A stretch of 64,000 nt of DNA from Treponema phagedenis (GTDB lineage: Bacteria > Spirochaetota > Spirochaetia > Treponematales > Treponemataceae), in contig NZ_CP042818.1 of the NCBI RefSeq assembly GCF_008153345.1, positions 62,001 through 126,000 on the forward strand, read 5' to 3'. A program made the translations under genes and the position numbers. The notes under the pieces were generated by a model that worked only from the letters and a program-made list of their open reading frames with translations, did no database searches and had not been told where the DNA came from. The stretch's first letter is position 1, and every line of letters starts with the position of its first letter. Shown in pieces: positions 27,437-36,298 of the stretch.

Positions 27437-27458
27437 GAAATGATAAGGAGCAAATCGT

Positions 27459-28475
27459 ATGAAAGTTAAAAGCTTATGTAAATTTTTATTGCTAATAACC
27501 GTCCTATTATTCACAATGGGGTGTTCCGGCAATACCATTGGAAAAAAACTTATTCGGGTTTCAAACGGGCAGCCGGCCTCTCATCCTGATAATATTGCTA
27601 TGGAGGCATTCAAGAAGTATATCGAGGATAAGCTGGGGGATAAATATGAGGTGAAGATTTATCCGAACGGACTTTTGGGCGCTTCTAAAAACGCCTTGGA
27701 GCTTTGCCAAACGGGAGCGCTCGAGTTTGTTATTGCAAGCGCCTCAAACATGGAAACATTCGATGATATTTATTCCATATTTTCGATTCCGTATATTTTT
27801 GATAACGTAACAGCATATTATGAAGTTATGAATAATGAAACAAGGATGTCAGAAATTTATAATACAACAATTGATCAAGGCGTTCTTACGGTCGGCTGGT
27901 TTGATGCAGGAACAAGAAACTTTTATACCAATAAACCGATTAGAACGGTTGAAGATGTTAAAGGAATGAAAATCAGAGTACAGCCGTCGCCGACTAATAT
28001 TGCAATGATGGATGCCTTCGGTGCAGGCGCTGTGCCGATGCCCTTTAGTGAGGTGTATACTGCCATTCAAAACAATACCGTTGATGGTGCCGAAAATAAT
28101 GAAATGGCGCTCACTTCCGTAAAGCATGGTGAAGTAGTAAAGTATTACAACTATAACATGCATCAAATGGTTCCGGACTTTCTTGTTGCAAATTATCTTT
28201 TTATCAACGGACTTGATGATTCAGAAAAAGCGATTTTTAGGGAAGCAATAAAAATTGCTGAAAAGGTAGAACAAGAGGAATGGAAAAAGCAAACACAAGA
28301 AGCAATAGAAGTGTCTCAATCAAAAATGGGCGTTGAATTTATCGAATCGGATGTGCAAAGTTTTAAGGAAAGAGTTATCCCGCTTCATCAACAAATTCTT
28401 AAAAACAACTCAAAAATAAAAGCTCTCTATGATTACATAGATGAAATGAATAAAAAATATAAAGACGAGGTATAA
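27459..28475 (+). CDS. dctP: TRAP transporter substrate-binding lipoprotein (DctP family)
   Basis: 338 aa. Seen: a lipoprotein signal peptide (KFLLLITVLLFTMGCSG, lipobox TMGC), so it is anchored on the periplasmic face. The mature protein has the DctP landmarks GQPASHPDNIAMEAFKKYIE, GALEFVIASASN, GMKIRVQPSPTNIAMMDAFGAGAVPMPFSEVYTAIQN and VDGAENN. The Arg of KIRVQ is the residue that binds the substrate carboxylate in this family. Known: TRAP systems import organic acids, including uronates, using an ion gradient. Position between uxaC and uxuB points to glucuronate or another hexuronate. Ribosome site AAGGAG, 8-nt spacer. Confidence 0.92.
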   Translation: MKVKSLCKFLLLITVLLFTMGCSGNTIGKKLIRVSNGQPASHPDNIAMEAFKKYIEDKLGDKYEVKIYPNGLLGASKNALELCQTGALEFVIASASNMETFDDIYSIFSIPYIFDNVTAYYEVMNNETRMSEIYNTTIDQGVLTVGWFDAGTRNFYTNKPIRTVEDVKGMKIRVQPSPTNIAMMDAFGAGAVPMPFSEVYTAIQNNTVDGAENNEMALTSVKHGEVVKYYNYNMHQMVPDFLVANYLFINGLDDSEKAIFREAIKIAEKVEQEEWKKQTQEAIEVSQSKMGVEFIESDVQSFKERVIPLHQQILKNNSKIKALYDYIDEMNKKYKDEV

Positions 28476-28476
28476 A

Positions 28477-28965
28477 ATGGTAAAAAAAGCTATTATCAAA
28501 ATATTGGAAACAACCTGCGTGGTTATATTTATCGGGATAACCCTTGCGGGATTATATCAAGTATTTACCCGGTATTTTCTAACCAAGCCGAAATCATGGT
28601 CAGAGGAAGTGTTGTCTTTCGGCTTTACGTGGATGGCAATACTTGGAGCTGCCCTCATTTTTGCAAAAAGAGATCACATGCGGCTCACCTTCATCATAGA
28701 CAAATTCGGAAAGCGGAATAGAAAAATTGTTGAATTGGCGGTTGAGCTCTTTAATATTTTGTTTGCAGGACTTGTAATGGTCTATGGCGGAATACGAATT
28801 TGTACCTTGACTATAAAACAAACCACTCCGGCCTTGCAAGTTTCAACAGGGTTTATCTATTCGGTAATTCCTATAGCGGGAATTCTTATAATTATAGTTT
28901 CACTAATCAATATGAAAGAGATTTTAGATGGACAGCATCTTGAATCGGCAGAGGAAGTAATGTAA
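28477..28965 (+). CDS. dctQ: TRAP transporter small permease (DctQ family)
   Basis: 162 aa with four hydrophobic segments. Seen: TRYFLTKPKSWSEEVLSFGFTWMAILGAALIFAKRDHMRL, which is the conserved 'R.........W.EE........W....G.......H' DctQ pattern. It starts one base after dctP and its stop overlaps the dctM start (TAATG), so the three TRAP subunits are translationally coupled. Confidence 0.92.
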   Translation: MVKKAIIKILETTCVVIFIGITLAGLYQVFTRYFLTKPKSWSEEVLSFGFTWMAILGAALIFAKRDHMRLTFIIDKFGKRNRKIVELAVELFNILFAGLVMVYGGIRICTLTIKQTTPALQVSTGFIYSVIPIAGILIIIVSLINMKEILDGQHLESAEEVM

Positions 28966-30269
28966 TGAATATAATGGTTTTATCAGGAATTTTAATGATT
29001 GTTGTTCTTGCTATACTGTTAATAAACGGTGTCCCGATAGGGGTAACAATCGGTATAGCGTCAATAGCAGGTATATTGCCTACCTTAAATTTTGAGGCGG
29101 CAGTGGTAACATCGGCACAAAGAATATTTTCAGGAATAAGCGTTTTTACCTTGCTTGCAATTCCTTTCTTTATTCTTGCAGGAAATTTGATGAACAAAGG
29201 CGGCATCGCTTTGAGGCTTATCAATCTTGCAAAACTTCTTTTTGGTAAACTTCCGGGAGGACTTGCCTTATCCAATATTTTTGCAAATATGCTCTTCGGT
29301 TCAATATCGGGTTCGGGTATTGCGGCAGCTTCCGCAATGGGCTCAATCATCGGCCCCATTGAAAAAGAAGACGGCTATGACATCAATTTTTCGGCAGCAA
29401 CAAATATTGTATCCGCACCAACAGGGTTGTTGATACCGCCGAGTAATGTGCTTATTACATATTCGCTCATATCGGGAGGAACATCTGTAGGCGCACTTTT
29501 TCTTGCAGGATATATTCCCGGAATCTTATGGGGAATAGGCTGTATATTTTTAGGAATGTATATTGCAAAAAAAGAAAAATACGTCGGAACGGATAGACCG
29601 GGTTTAAAAGAAAGCTTAAAAATAATCTGGGAATCAATTCCTTCTCTTTTACTTATTGTGATTGTAATCGGCGGTATTATAAAAGGGGTATTTACTGCAA
29701 CCGAAGCATCATGTGTTGCGGTTTTATATTCGCTTCTTCTTGCAATACTGTACAGAAGCATCACCGTGAAAGAATTAATGCAAATAATTCGTACCTCTGC
29801 GGAAATGACCGGAATTATTATGCTTATAATCGGCACCTCAAACATTATGGGCTGGGTTATGAGTTTTACCGGAATCCCCGAAATGGTATCAAATCAAATT
29901 TTAGGCATTACGGGAAACAAATACATCATCTTACTTTTGATGAATGTCATCTTGTTGCTCGTAGGAACATTCATGGACATAACGCCGGCAGTATTAATTT
30001 TCACGCCGATATTTTTACCGATTTGTGAATCCTTCGGCATGGATCCGATACACTTCGGTATTATGATTACTTTTAATCTTTGTATAGGAGGGATTACGCC
30101 GCCGGTTGGAAATATCCTCTACATAGGAACAAAGGTTGGAAAAACAAGAGTTGAAGATGTTATACCTTGGGTGGTAAAGTATTATGGGGTGATTTTATTT
30201 GTATTATTACTTGTTACCTTTATTCCGTCTTTATCCTTATTTTTACCGAATGCACTGGGATTAAATTAA
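28965..30269 (+). CDS. dctM: TRAP transporter large permease (DctM family)
   Basis: 434 aa, about 12 hydrophobic segments. Seen: INGVPIGVTIGIASIAG, IPFFILAGNLMNKGGIALRL, MLFGSISGSGIAAASAMGSIIGPIEKEDGYD, TGLLIPPSNVLITYSLISGG and ITPPVGNILY, the standard DctM signatures. It completes a TRAP system for which dctP and dctQ lie immediately upstream. Having both a TRAP importer and a GPH symporter in one operon suggests separate uptake of free uronate and of glucuronide oligosaccharides (inference). Confidence 0.93.
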   Translation: MNIMVLSGILMIVVLAILLINGVPIGVTIGIASIAGILPTLNFEAAVVTSAQRIFSGISVFTLLAIPFFILAGNLMNKGGIALRLINLAKLLFGKLPGGLALSNIFANMLFGSISGSGIAAASAMGSIIGPIEKEDGYDINFSAATNIVSAPTGLLIPPSNVLITYSLISGGTSVGALFLAGYIPGILWGIGCIFLGMYIAKKEKYVGTDRPGLKESLKIIWESIPSLLLIVIVIGGIIKGVFTATEASCVAVLYSLLLAILYRSITVKELMQIIRTSAEMTGIIMLIIGTSNIMGWVMSFTGIPEMVSNQILGITGNKYIILLLMNVILLLVGTFMDITPAVLIFTPIFLPICESFGMDPIHFGIMITFNLCIGGITPPVGNILYIGTKVGKTRVEDVIPWVVKYYGVILFVLLLVTFIPSLSLFLPNALGLN

Positions 30270-30290
30270 TTTTTATACAAGAGGTGTAAC

Positions 30291-31877
30291 ATGAAATTAA
30301 AACTGAAAAACATTGAAGAGCTGAAAAAACTCTGCGATGCCTATCCTGAGTACGATGTGCAAAAGCTGCGGGAAGATTCTATTCGCGATCCTCATTGGCT
30401 TGCCTTTGGTGCGGGAAATATCTTTAGAGGATACATTGCGCGATTAAATCAGGATTTGCTCAACAAAAAAATTGCAACACGGGGCATATCTGTTGTAGAA
30501 AGTTTTGACGAAGAGATTATCGATAAGGTCTATACAGAATATGATAATCTAGCGCTTTCGGTAACTCTTAATAAAGATGGCGATTTTCACACAAACCTTT
30601 TAGCAAATCTTGCGGAAGGTTTAAAACTCTCGCAAGATATCGATAGAGTACAGCAGATTGTGAAAAACAAAAACTTACAGATTATGTCATTCACCATCAC
30701 CGAAAAAGGATACAACATTTATGCACCCAACGGCGAAGTTTTAGACATCATAAAAGAAGATATAAACGGAAAGCCGGAAAATGCAAAACACCTTATGAGC
30801 ATTGTTACCTATCTGCTTTATTTACGCTTTAAAGAAAACAAATGTCCGATTACGCTTTTAAGTTTAGACAATTGTTCTCATAACGGAGATAAGCTAAAAA
30901 CTCCGATACTCTCTATTGTGAAAGCATGGTGCAAAAATAATAAGGTTGAAGAAGCCTTTGTAAGATATTTGGAAGACGACACGTGTGTTAGTTTTCCATG
31001 GTCAATGATCGATAAAATAACACCGCGTCCATCGGAAGAAATTAAAAACTATTTGGAGCAAAAGAATTTTGAAGCGATGGATATTGTGGTAACCGGAAAA
31101 CACACCTATATTGCCCCCTTTGTTAATTCGGAAGAAGCGGAATACTTAGTCATAGAAGACAGCTTCGCGGGCGGCAGGGATGCATTGGAAGAAGCGGGTG
31201 TTTATTTAACCGATCGGAATACCGTGAACAAGGTTGAAACCATGAAGGTAACAACCTGTTTAAATCCGCTGCATACAACACTTGCGGTATACGGATGCCT
31301 ACTCGGTTACACCTCAATAGCCGATGAAATGAAAGACGCGCAATTAGTAAAACTCATAGAAAAAATCGGATATGAAGAATCGCTGCCGGTGGTGGTCGAT
31401 CCTAAAATACTCAATCCGAAAGCATTCATCGATGAGGTAATACGGGTGCGGCTTCCCAATCCCTATATCCCCGACACGCCGCAAAGAATAGCAACCGATA
31501 CTTCTCAAAAAGTTGCAATCCGATTCGGCGAAACAATAAAAGCCTATGCTAAATCGGAAAGCAAAAAACCAATGGACTTACAATTCATTCCGCTTGCTAT
31601 TGCAGGCTGGCTGCGCTATCTAATGGGAATAGACGATGCCGGTAAAAAATTTGAATTAAGCCCCGATCCGCTTCTGAAAGATTTGGAACTATATTTTAAA
31701 GATTTAAAATTAGGAAATGTTTCAAACAACAAACTTGACGAGCTCCTTTCCAATGAAAGAATTTTTGGTATTAATCTCAACAAAATAGGATTATCCGAAA
31801 AAATACTTGGTTATTTTGAAGAGCTTGCTGCAGATTATGGTGCAGTAAGAAAAACGCTTGAAAAATATGTGAGGTAA
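30291..31877 (+). CDS. uxuB: Fructuronate reductase (mannitol dehydrogenase family)
   Basis: 528 aa; NADH-dependent reduction of D-fructuronate to D-mannonate. Seen: an N-terminal Rossmann region ([17 protein letters not shown]), the family motif [14 protein letters not shown], and the long-chain mannitol-dehydrogenase catalytic region [25 protein letters not shown]. Flanked by uxaC/TRAP upstream and uxuA 4 nt downstream, so fructuronate reductase is preferred over mannitol dehydrogenase or tagaturonate reductase. Ribosome site AGAGGTG. Confidence 0.9.
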   Translation: MKLKLKNIEELKKLCDAYPEYDVQKLREDSIRDPHWLAFGAGNIFRGYIARLNQDLLNKKIATRGISVVESFDEEIIDKVYTEYDNLALSVTLNKDGDFHTNLLANLAEGLKLSQDIDRVQQIVKNKNLQIMSFTITEKGYNIYAPNGEVLDIIKEDINGKPENAKHLMSIVTYLLYLRFKENKCPITLLSLDNCSHNGDKLKTPILSIVKAWCKNNKVEEAFVRYLEDDTCVSFPWSMIDKITPRPSEEIKNYLEQKNFEAMDIVVTGKHTYIAPFVNSEEAEYLVIEDSFAGGRDALEEAGVYLTDRNTVNKVETMKVTTCLNPLHTTLAVYGCLLGYTSIADEMKDAQLVKLIEKIGYEESLPVVVDPKILNPKAFIDEVIRVRLPNPYIPDTPQRIATDTSQKVAIRFGETIKAYAKSESKKPMDLQFIPLAIAGWLRYLMGIDDAGKKFELSPDPLLKDLELYFKDLKLGNVSNNKLDELLSNERIFGINLNKIGLSEKILGYFEELAADYGAVRKTLEKYVR

Positions 31878-31881
31878 TTAT

Positions 31882-32949
31882 ATGAAAATGACATTTAGAT
31901 GGTACGGCGATTCCGATCCGATTAGTTTACAGTACATCAAACAAATCCCGGGCTGTACGGGAATAATGGCTATGATGGATAACTTTGCAGCGGGAGAAGT
32001 TTGGGGCAAAAATATTTTTTCCGCATTTGTAAAAAAAGTAAACGATGCAGGCCTTGAAGCGGAAGTAATCGAAAGTATTAACGTTCATGAAGATATAAAA
32101 ATGGGACTTGATACACGCGACAAGTATATTGAAAATTATAATGAGTCTATTAAAAATGTTGCCGAATGCGGCGTAAAAGTAATTGTTTATAATTTTATGC
32201 CGGTGTTTGATTGGTTAAAAACTGACCTCGGAAAAGTTTTGCACGACGGATCAAATACGCTCTATTATAATGAAGAAGATTTAAAAGGCCTTACGCCGCA
32301 GCAATTGGTAGAAAATACAATAAAAAATGCAAAAGGTTTTTCCCTTCCCGGCTGGGAACCCGAGCGATTGGCGGAACTTGAAAGAGTGCTGGAAATTTAC
32401 AAGGACATCAATGAAGAAAAACTTTTAGCAAATTACAAATATTTTCTTGAAGGAATAATCCCTACCTGTGAAAAATACGGGGTAAGAATGGCAGTACATC
32501 CGGACGATCCCGCATGGCCCGTATTCGATATACCGCGGATAAGCCATACCAAAGAGCAGCTGGAGGCAATAATACGCCTAGTAGATTCTCCGGCAAATAG
32601 TTTATGCCTGTGTACGGGCAGTTTAGGCTCTGAGCCTAAAAACGATTTGCCGAGCATTATCAGACATTTCGGAAAAATGAATAGAATTGCCTGCGCCCAT
32701 GTGCGAAACATAAAGTTTTTAGGCGAGCGTGAATTTTTTGAATCGGCACACCTAAGCTCTGAAGGCAGCTTGGACATGTTTGCAATAATGAAAGCCTTTC
32801 ACGACACCGGTTTTGACGGCTACATTCGTCCTGACCACGGCAGAATGATTTGGGGAGAAACAGGCAGAGCGGGATACGGTTTATATGACCGGGCATTAGG
32901 CTTAACCTACCTGAACGGAATGTGGGAAGCCTTGGAAAAAATGAAATAA
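31882..32949 (+). CDS. uxuA: Mannonate dehydratase
   Basis: 355 aa; dehydrates D-mannonate to 2-keto-3-deoxygluconate. Seen: [24 protein letters not shown] at the N-terminus, [52 protein letters not shown], and [24 protein letters not shown] near the end; the His/Cys/Asp metal ligands of UxuA are present. Some enzymes are near 390 aa, but the 350-aa form is common in Firmicutes and spirochaetes. Ribosome site GAGGTAA. Last gene of the operon, followed by a strong terminator. The KDG kinase and aldolase needed to finish the pathway must lie elsewhere. Confidence 0.95.
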   Translation: MKMTFRWYGDSDPISLQYIKQIPGCTGIMAMMDNFAAGEVWGKNIFSAFVKKVNDAGLEAEVIESINVHEDIKMGLDTRDKYIENYNESIKNVAECGVKVIVYNFMPVFDWLKTDLGKVLHDGSNTLYYNEEDLKGLTPQQLVENTIKNAKGFSLPGWEPERLAELERVLEIYKDINEEKLLANYKYFLEGIIPTCEKYGVRMAVHPDDPAWPVFDIPRISHTKEQLEAIIRLVDSPANSLCLCTGSLGSEPKNDLPSIIRHFGKMNRIACAHVRNIKFLGEREFFESAHLSSEGSLDMFAIMKAFHDTGFDGYIRPDHGRMIWGETGRAGYGLYDRALGLTYLNGMWEALEKMK

Positions 32950-32970
32950 AATTTTTACAAAACATTGCAC

Positions 32971-33017
32971 AAAAAAAAGCATTCTTATGATGGATAATCG
33001 TAAGAATGCTTTTTTTG
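32971..33017 (+). terminator. Rho-independent terminator of the uronate operon
   Basis: Sixteen-base-pair stem: AAAAAAAGCATTCTTA (32972-32987) pairs with TAAGAATGCTTTTTTT (33001-33016), loop of 13 nt, T-run on the 3' side. The A-run on the 5' side would let it work in both directions. It lies 22 nt past uxuA. Confidence 0.9.
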
Positions 33018-33129
33018 AAAACAAACCTCCGCTTGCCGGTCATTATCGGACAAAATAAGCGGCAGCTTTTATCCCCTGTTTCACCGGCATAACGTTTTTC
33101 CGATAACTCTATCCGGCTTCAATACATCT

Positions 33130-33195
33130 CATACAAAGCAAGACAATTTTATAAAAAAGAGCCCCACAGATTGCTGGCAGCAGCACTCCGAGTCG
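33130..33195 (+). repeat. Fragment of the dispersed hairpin repeat, copy L
   Basis: TTTTATAAAAAAGAGCCCCAC matches the outer flank of the other copies (TTTTATAAAAAAGAG.CC.ACAC), but the hairpin modules are missing or replaced. A degenerate or truncated copy. Confidence 0.45.
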
Positions 33196-33268
33196 CTTAA
33201 AAGTGAAGCTTCAACGTCAAAAAAAATCCTCTTTAAAAAAAAATAGTTTTGTGATATGCTCAGAAAGT

Positions 33269-34054
33269 ATGATCGGCTTTTTTCTTAAAAAAAATTTTCT
33301 TGACGGGTGGGATAACTTTTTATCAATTATTATACTTAATCTCATTTTTATTTTTCTTTGTTTTGGAGGATTTTTTTTAGCACATCTGACTCTTTTTAAT
33401 ACGTATCTTTCAATTGCAGTTCTTTTTCTAATGATAGTTTGTATAAGTGTTTTTTCGCTTGCCGTTTCTATGATGCAGGCAAAGGTTGCGAACTATAAGA
33501 GTTTTTCAAGCAGTGATTTTTTTTCTGCAATAAAAGAAACGTGGATGCATGGGGTCCTTTTCGCTTTAGTGCAGTTGCTGATATTTTTTCTTTTATTGAC
33601 CGCTTTACCTTACTATTTTTCCTTGCAAAATTTTTTAGGTACTGTGTTCGGAATTACCGTTCTTTGGATTTTTATTATTGTAGAACTTTCACTGCTTTGG
33701 TTTTTACCGCTTCGAGCTCAACTCGAAAAAAATTTTATAAAATGCATTAAAAAATGTTTCATTATTTTTTTTGATAACAGCGGTTTTACTTTGTTCATGT
33801 TTGCATATACAATTTTTTTGATTGCGCTGACTCCTGTTTTTGCTTTTCTTGCGCCTAATCTTAGCGGAATAATTCTTGCGTGGAATAATGCATTCAAATT
33901 GCGTTTGTATAAATATGATTGGATTGAAGCGAATCCCGATATTCCAATCCAAAAAGCACGCAAGCAAATTCCTTGGGATGAGCTTTTAGAAGATGATATT
34001 GAAACTGTCGGCAACCGCAGTTTTAAAAACTTGATTTTCCCGTGGAAAGATTAA
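33269..34054 (+). CDS. Polytopic membrane protein of unknown function
   Basis: About 261 aa from the ATG at 33269; the frame is open to an ATG at 33203, which would add 22 basic residues reaching into a repeat fragment. Seen: FFLKKNFLDGWDNFLSIIILNLIFI and five further hydrophobic segments, the last followed by a soluble tail ending IEANPDIPIQKARKQIPWDELLEDD. The 'F...G.DN' opening and helix layout recall the DUF624/YesL-like membrane proteins seen near sugar-transport genes, but similarity is weak by eye. Not obviously part of the uronate operon, since a strong terminator separates them. Converges with proC. Confidence 0.6.
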   Translation: MIGFFLKKNFLDGWDNFLSIIILNLIFIFLCFGGFFLAHLTLFNTYLSIAVLFLMIVCISVFSLAVSMMQAKVANYKSFSSSDFFSAIKETWMHGVLFALVQLLIFFLLLTALPYYFSLQNFLGTVFGITVLWIFIIVELSLLWFLPLRAQLEKNFIKCIKKCFIIFFDNSGFTLFMFAYTIFLIALTPVFAFLAPNLSGIILAWNNAFKLRLYKYDWIEANPDIPIQKARKQIPWDELLEDDIETVGNRSFKNLIFPWKD

Positions 34055-34084
34055 AAATACAGAAAATTCACGACAGCTTTAAAT

Positions 34085-34870
34085 TTATCCGTTTTTCCCC
34101 ATAGCGGCATCAATTGCTTGTATCACCGCAGAGCGAAACCCATTTGCCTCAAGAGCGGCAAGTCCCTTGATTGTTGTCCCTCCGGGAGAACACACGGCAT
34201 CTTTCATATGCGCAGGATGATCGTCTGTTTTTAGTTTGAGCATGCCTGTGCCTGCAAGCATTTTTGCCGCAAGTCGATAGGCTGTTTCCCTGTCCAACCC
34301 GTTCTTAACTGCCGCATCACCTAAGGCTTCCATAAACATTGCCGCATATGCGGGTCCGCAGCCTGAAATAGTCCCCGCTATAGGGAACTGCTCCGCCGAA
34401 GCAAATTCTAAAAGCCCTAAAGAGCCGAAAATATTTTTTACTTCTGTTATATGCTCTTCTGTAAGACTGTGCCGATTTTCAACAATGATAATGCCTTCTT
34501 CAATTGCGCAGGCGGTATTAGGCAAAAATGAAATATGCTCGGTTCCTTTTTGCAGTATTTTTTCATAATCTTCAAAAAGCATTCCCGCTGCGATCGAAAT
34601 AACTACCTTCTTTTTAAGCTTTGCCTTTATCGGTTTAATAATATCTTCTATCTGATGAGGTTTTACCGCAAGCACGATCAGATCGCTTTCTTTTATAAGA
34701 GGCTCCATCGATTCGCTTGCCGTAATTTTTAATATATTGCAGCGCGCCTGAAGTTTTTCTCTATTTCTGGCAAGCGCATAGATATCATTCGGATCAACAG
34801 CCTTTGCATGCACTAAGCCTTGAGCTAAAGCAAACCCCATATTTCCAAAACCTAAAAATCCGATTTTCAT
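34085..34870 (-). CDS. proC: Pyrroline-5-carboxylate reductase
   Basis: 261 aa from the ATG at 34870, which follows GAGAGAGGGT; in-frame ATGs further upstream overlap the previous gene. Final step of proline synthesis (P5C to proline with NAD(P)H). Seen: the nucleotide-binding MKIGFLGFGNMGFALAQG, LAVKPHQIEDI, VVISIAAGM, HISFLPNTACAIEEG, the P5C-binding region SGCGPAYAAMFMEAL, and CSPGGTTIKGLAALE at the C-terminus. Full length. Its start lies 16 nt past the stop of the AI-2E/PerM-like gene, forming a two-gene operon. proA and proB are not in the window. Confidence 0.95.
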   Translation of the reverse strand: MKIGFLGFGNMGFALAQGLVHAKAVDPNDIYALARNREKLQARCNILKITASESMEPLIKESDLIVLAVKPHQIEDIIKPIKAKLKKKVVISIAAGMLFEDYEKILQKGTEHISFLPNTACAIEEGIIIVENRHSLTEEHITEVKNIFGSLGLLEFASAEQFPIAGTISGCGPAYAAMFMEALGDAAVKNGLDRETAYRLAAKMLAGTGMLKLKTDDHPAHMKDAVCSPGGTTIKGLAALEANGFRSAVIQAIDAAMGKNG

Positions 34871-34886
34871 ATACCCTCTCTCTATT

Positions 34887-35984
34887 TTATTCATTAAACA
34901 CCGAAGCATATTCTTTTTCCGAATCATGCGCAATATCAATAATCGTAAAAAACAAAATTACAATCATGGGACCTAAAATAATTCCGTTGAATCCGAGCAT
35001 TTGCACACCGCCGAGCATGGAGAAAAAGATAAGCAAGGGATGAATTTTTATTCTGTCTTTTAAAAAAAAGGGACGCAAAAAATTATCCATAAAGCTTATG
35101 AGCGTTCCGGCAACCAACAAGAAAATAATTCCTTTTAGCCAACCTTCAAGTAGACAAATACCTATCCCGATCGGAAACCAGACAAAAGCACAGCCGACTA
35201 AGGGTAAAAAAGAGCTGAAAAAAGTAAGAATTGCTAAAAGAAGAGCTCCTTCTACTTTAAAAATCAGATAAATAATTAAAGAAATAATGCATTGATAAAA
35301 AGAGACTAAAAACAAGCCTTTCAAAAGATTGGTCGTAACTTCGTTAAATTTGTTCAAAAGTTTTGTGCTGGCATCGGCTTTTATCGGCATAATCGAAATA
35401 AAAAGATTTAAAAGATAATGACCGTCAATATAAAAGAAATAAAGTGTAAAGCAAGTAAATACTAGCGAAACAGCAAAAAGTCCCATGTTTGCAAAAAGAG
35501 TTCTAGTATATCCCAAAAGATTTGAAGAATATTGACTGAGAAAATTCATCACTTCTTTTTTTATATCAATTGCCGAAATATCTAGCGTTCCCATCGATAG
35601 TTTTATAACCAATTCGTTTAACGCTTCTTTATCAAAATTAAAAAATAACTCATTGTGGTCTATAAGAAATAGAGAAATTCTTTGAAAGAGTGCTTTTCCT
35701 TGTCCAACCAATTTGATTACGATAAATAGTAAAACAGCCGCTACAATAACTACTGTTCCGACTGCAAAGGTGCCGGCAAGAAATCGGCGGGTAAGATTAA
35801 ACCATTTTTTCTCGGGATTCATTTTAGCAATGATTTTATTATAAAGCGGTGAGATTAAAATATATAAAATTGCCGACCAAAATAAAACCGTTGCATAGGG
35901 CAAGAACAGTTTACCTACTAAAACAAGCATCAGCCCTAAAAGTATAAAAAATGAAATAGTTTGAAAACCGATATTTTTATTCAT
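34887..35984 (-). CDS. AI-2E/PerM-family membrane transporter (UPF0118)
   Basis: 365 aa, seven or eight hydrophobic segments. Seen: LFLPYATVLFWSAILYILISPLYN near the N-terminus, a central soluble stretch, FYQCIISLIIYLIFKVEGALLLAILTFFSSFLPLVGCAFVWFPIGI, and HPLLIFFSMLGGVQMLGFNGIILGPMIVILFFT, the conserved C-terminal signature (the 'GG...G..G...GP' element). Known: family members export AI-2 or act as ion antiporters, and specificity cannot be inferred from sequence. Ribosome site AAGGAAG. Co-transcribed with proC. Confidence 0.88.
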   Translation of the reverse strand: MNKNIGFQTISFFILLGLMLVLVGKLFLPYATVLFWSAILYILISPLYNKIIAKMNPEKKWFNLTRRFLAGTFAVGTVVIVAAVLLFIVIKLVGQGKALFQRISLFLIDHNELFFNFDKEALNELVIKLSMGTLDISAIDIKKEVMNFLSQYSSNLLGYTRTLFANMGLFAVSLVFTCFTLYFFYIDGHYLLNLFISIMPIKADASTKLLNKFNEVTTNLLKGLFLVSFYQCIISLIIYLIFKVEGALLLAILTFFSSFLPLVGCAFVWFPIGIGICLLEGWLKGIIFLLVAGTLISFMDNFLRPFFLKDRIKIHPLLIFFSMLGGVQMLGFNGIILGPMIVILFFTIIDIAHDSEKEYASVFNE

Positions 35985-36259
35985 AAATTCTTCCTTAAAA
36001 TGAAATTCCGCGGTTTACACATAAAGAATAAAAACGGTACTTTATTCGGCGCTGCGGTTTAGATTTTCTCTATATTCGGCTTGCTTTTGCGTAGCGGCAG
36101 CAAATCAGATTTTACGCTTTTAAAAACGTGCGCACTGCTATATTTTCCAAAATGCAGTAGCGTCCGTTCTTCATTGCTAAGGCAACGCCCTATTGTTCAA
36201 ACAGTTTTCACTCTTTGTATTTCAGTTTTTATGCGTGAAGACCTGCGGTGTCCCATCTC

Positions 36260-36288
36260 TTATACTATTTTTATTAAAAATAGTATAA
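36260..36288 (-). terminator. Perfect palindrome downstream of the TPR lipoprotein gene
   Basis: Two 14-nt arms (TTATACTATTTTTA and its exact complement) around one base, 11 nt beyond the stop codon at 36299. It is AT-rich and lacks a clear T-run, so it may be a weak terminator or a protein-binding dyad. The rest of 35985-36298 shows an imperfect hairpin at about 36128-36165 and nothing else recognisable. Confidence 0.5.
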
Positions 36289-36298
36289 CCATTATAGC

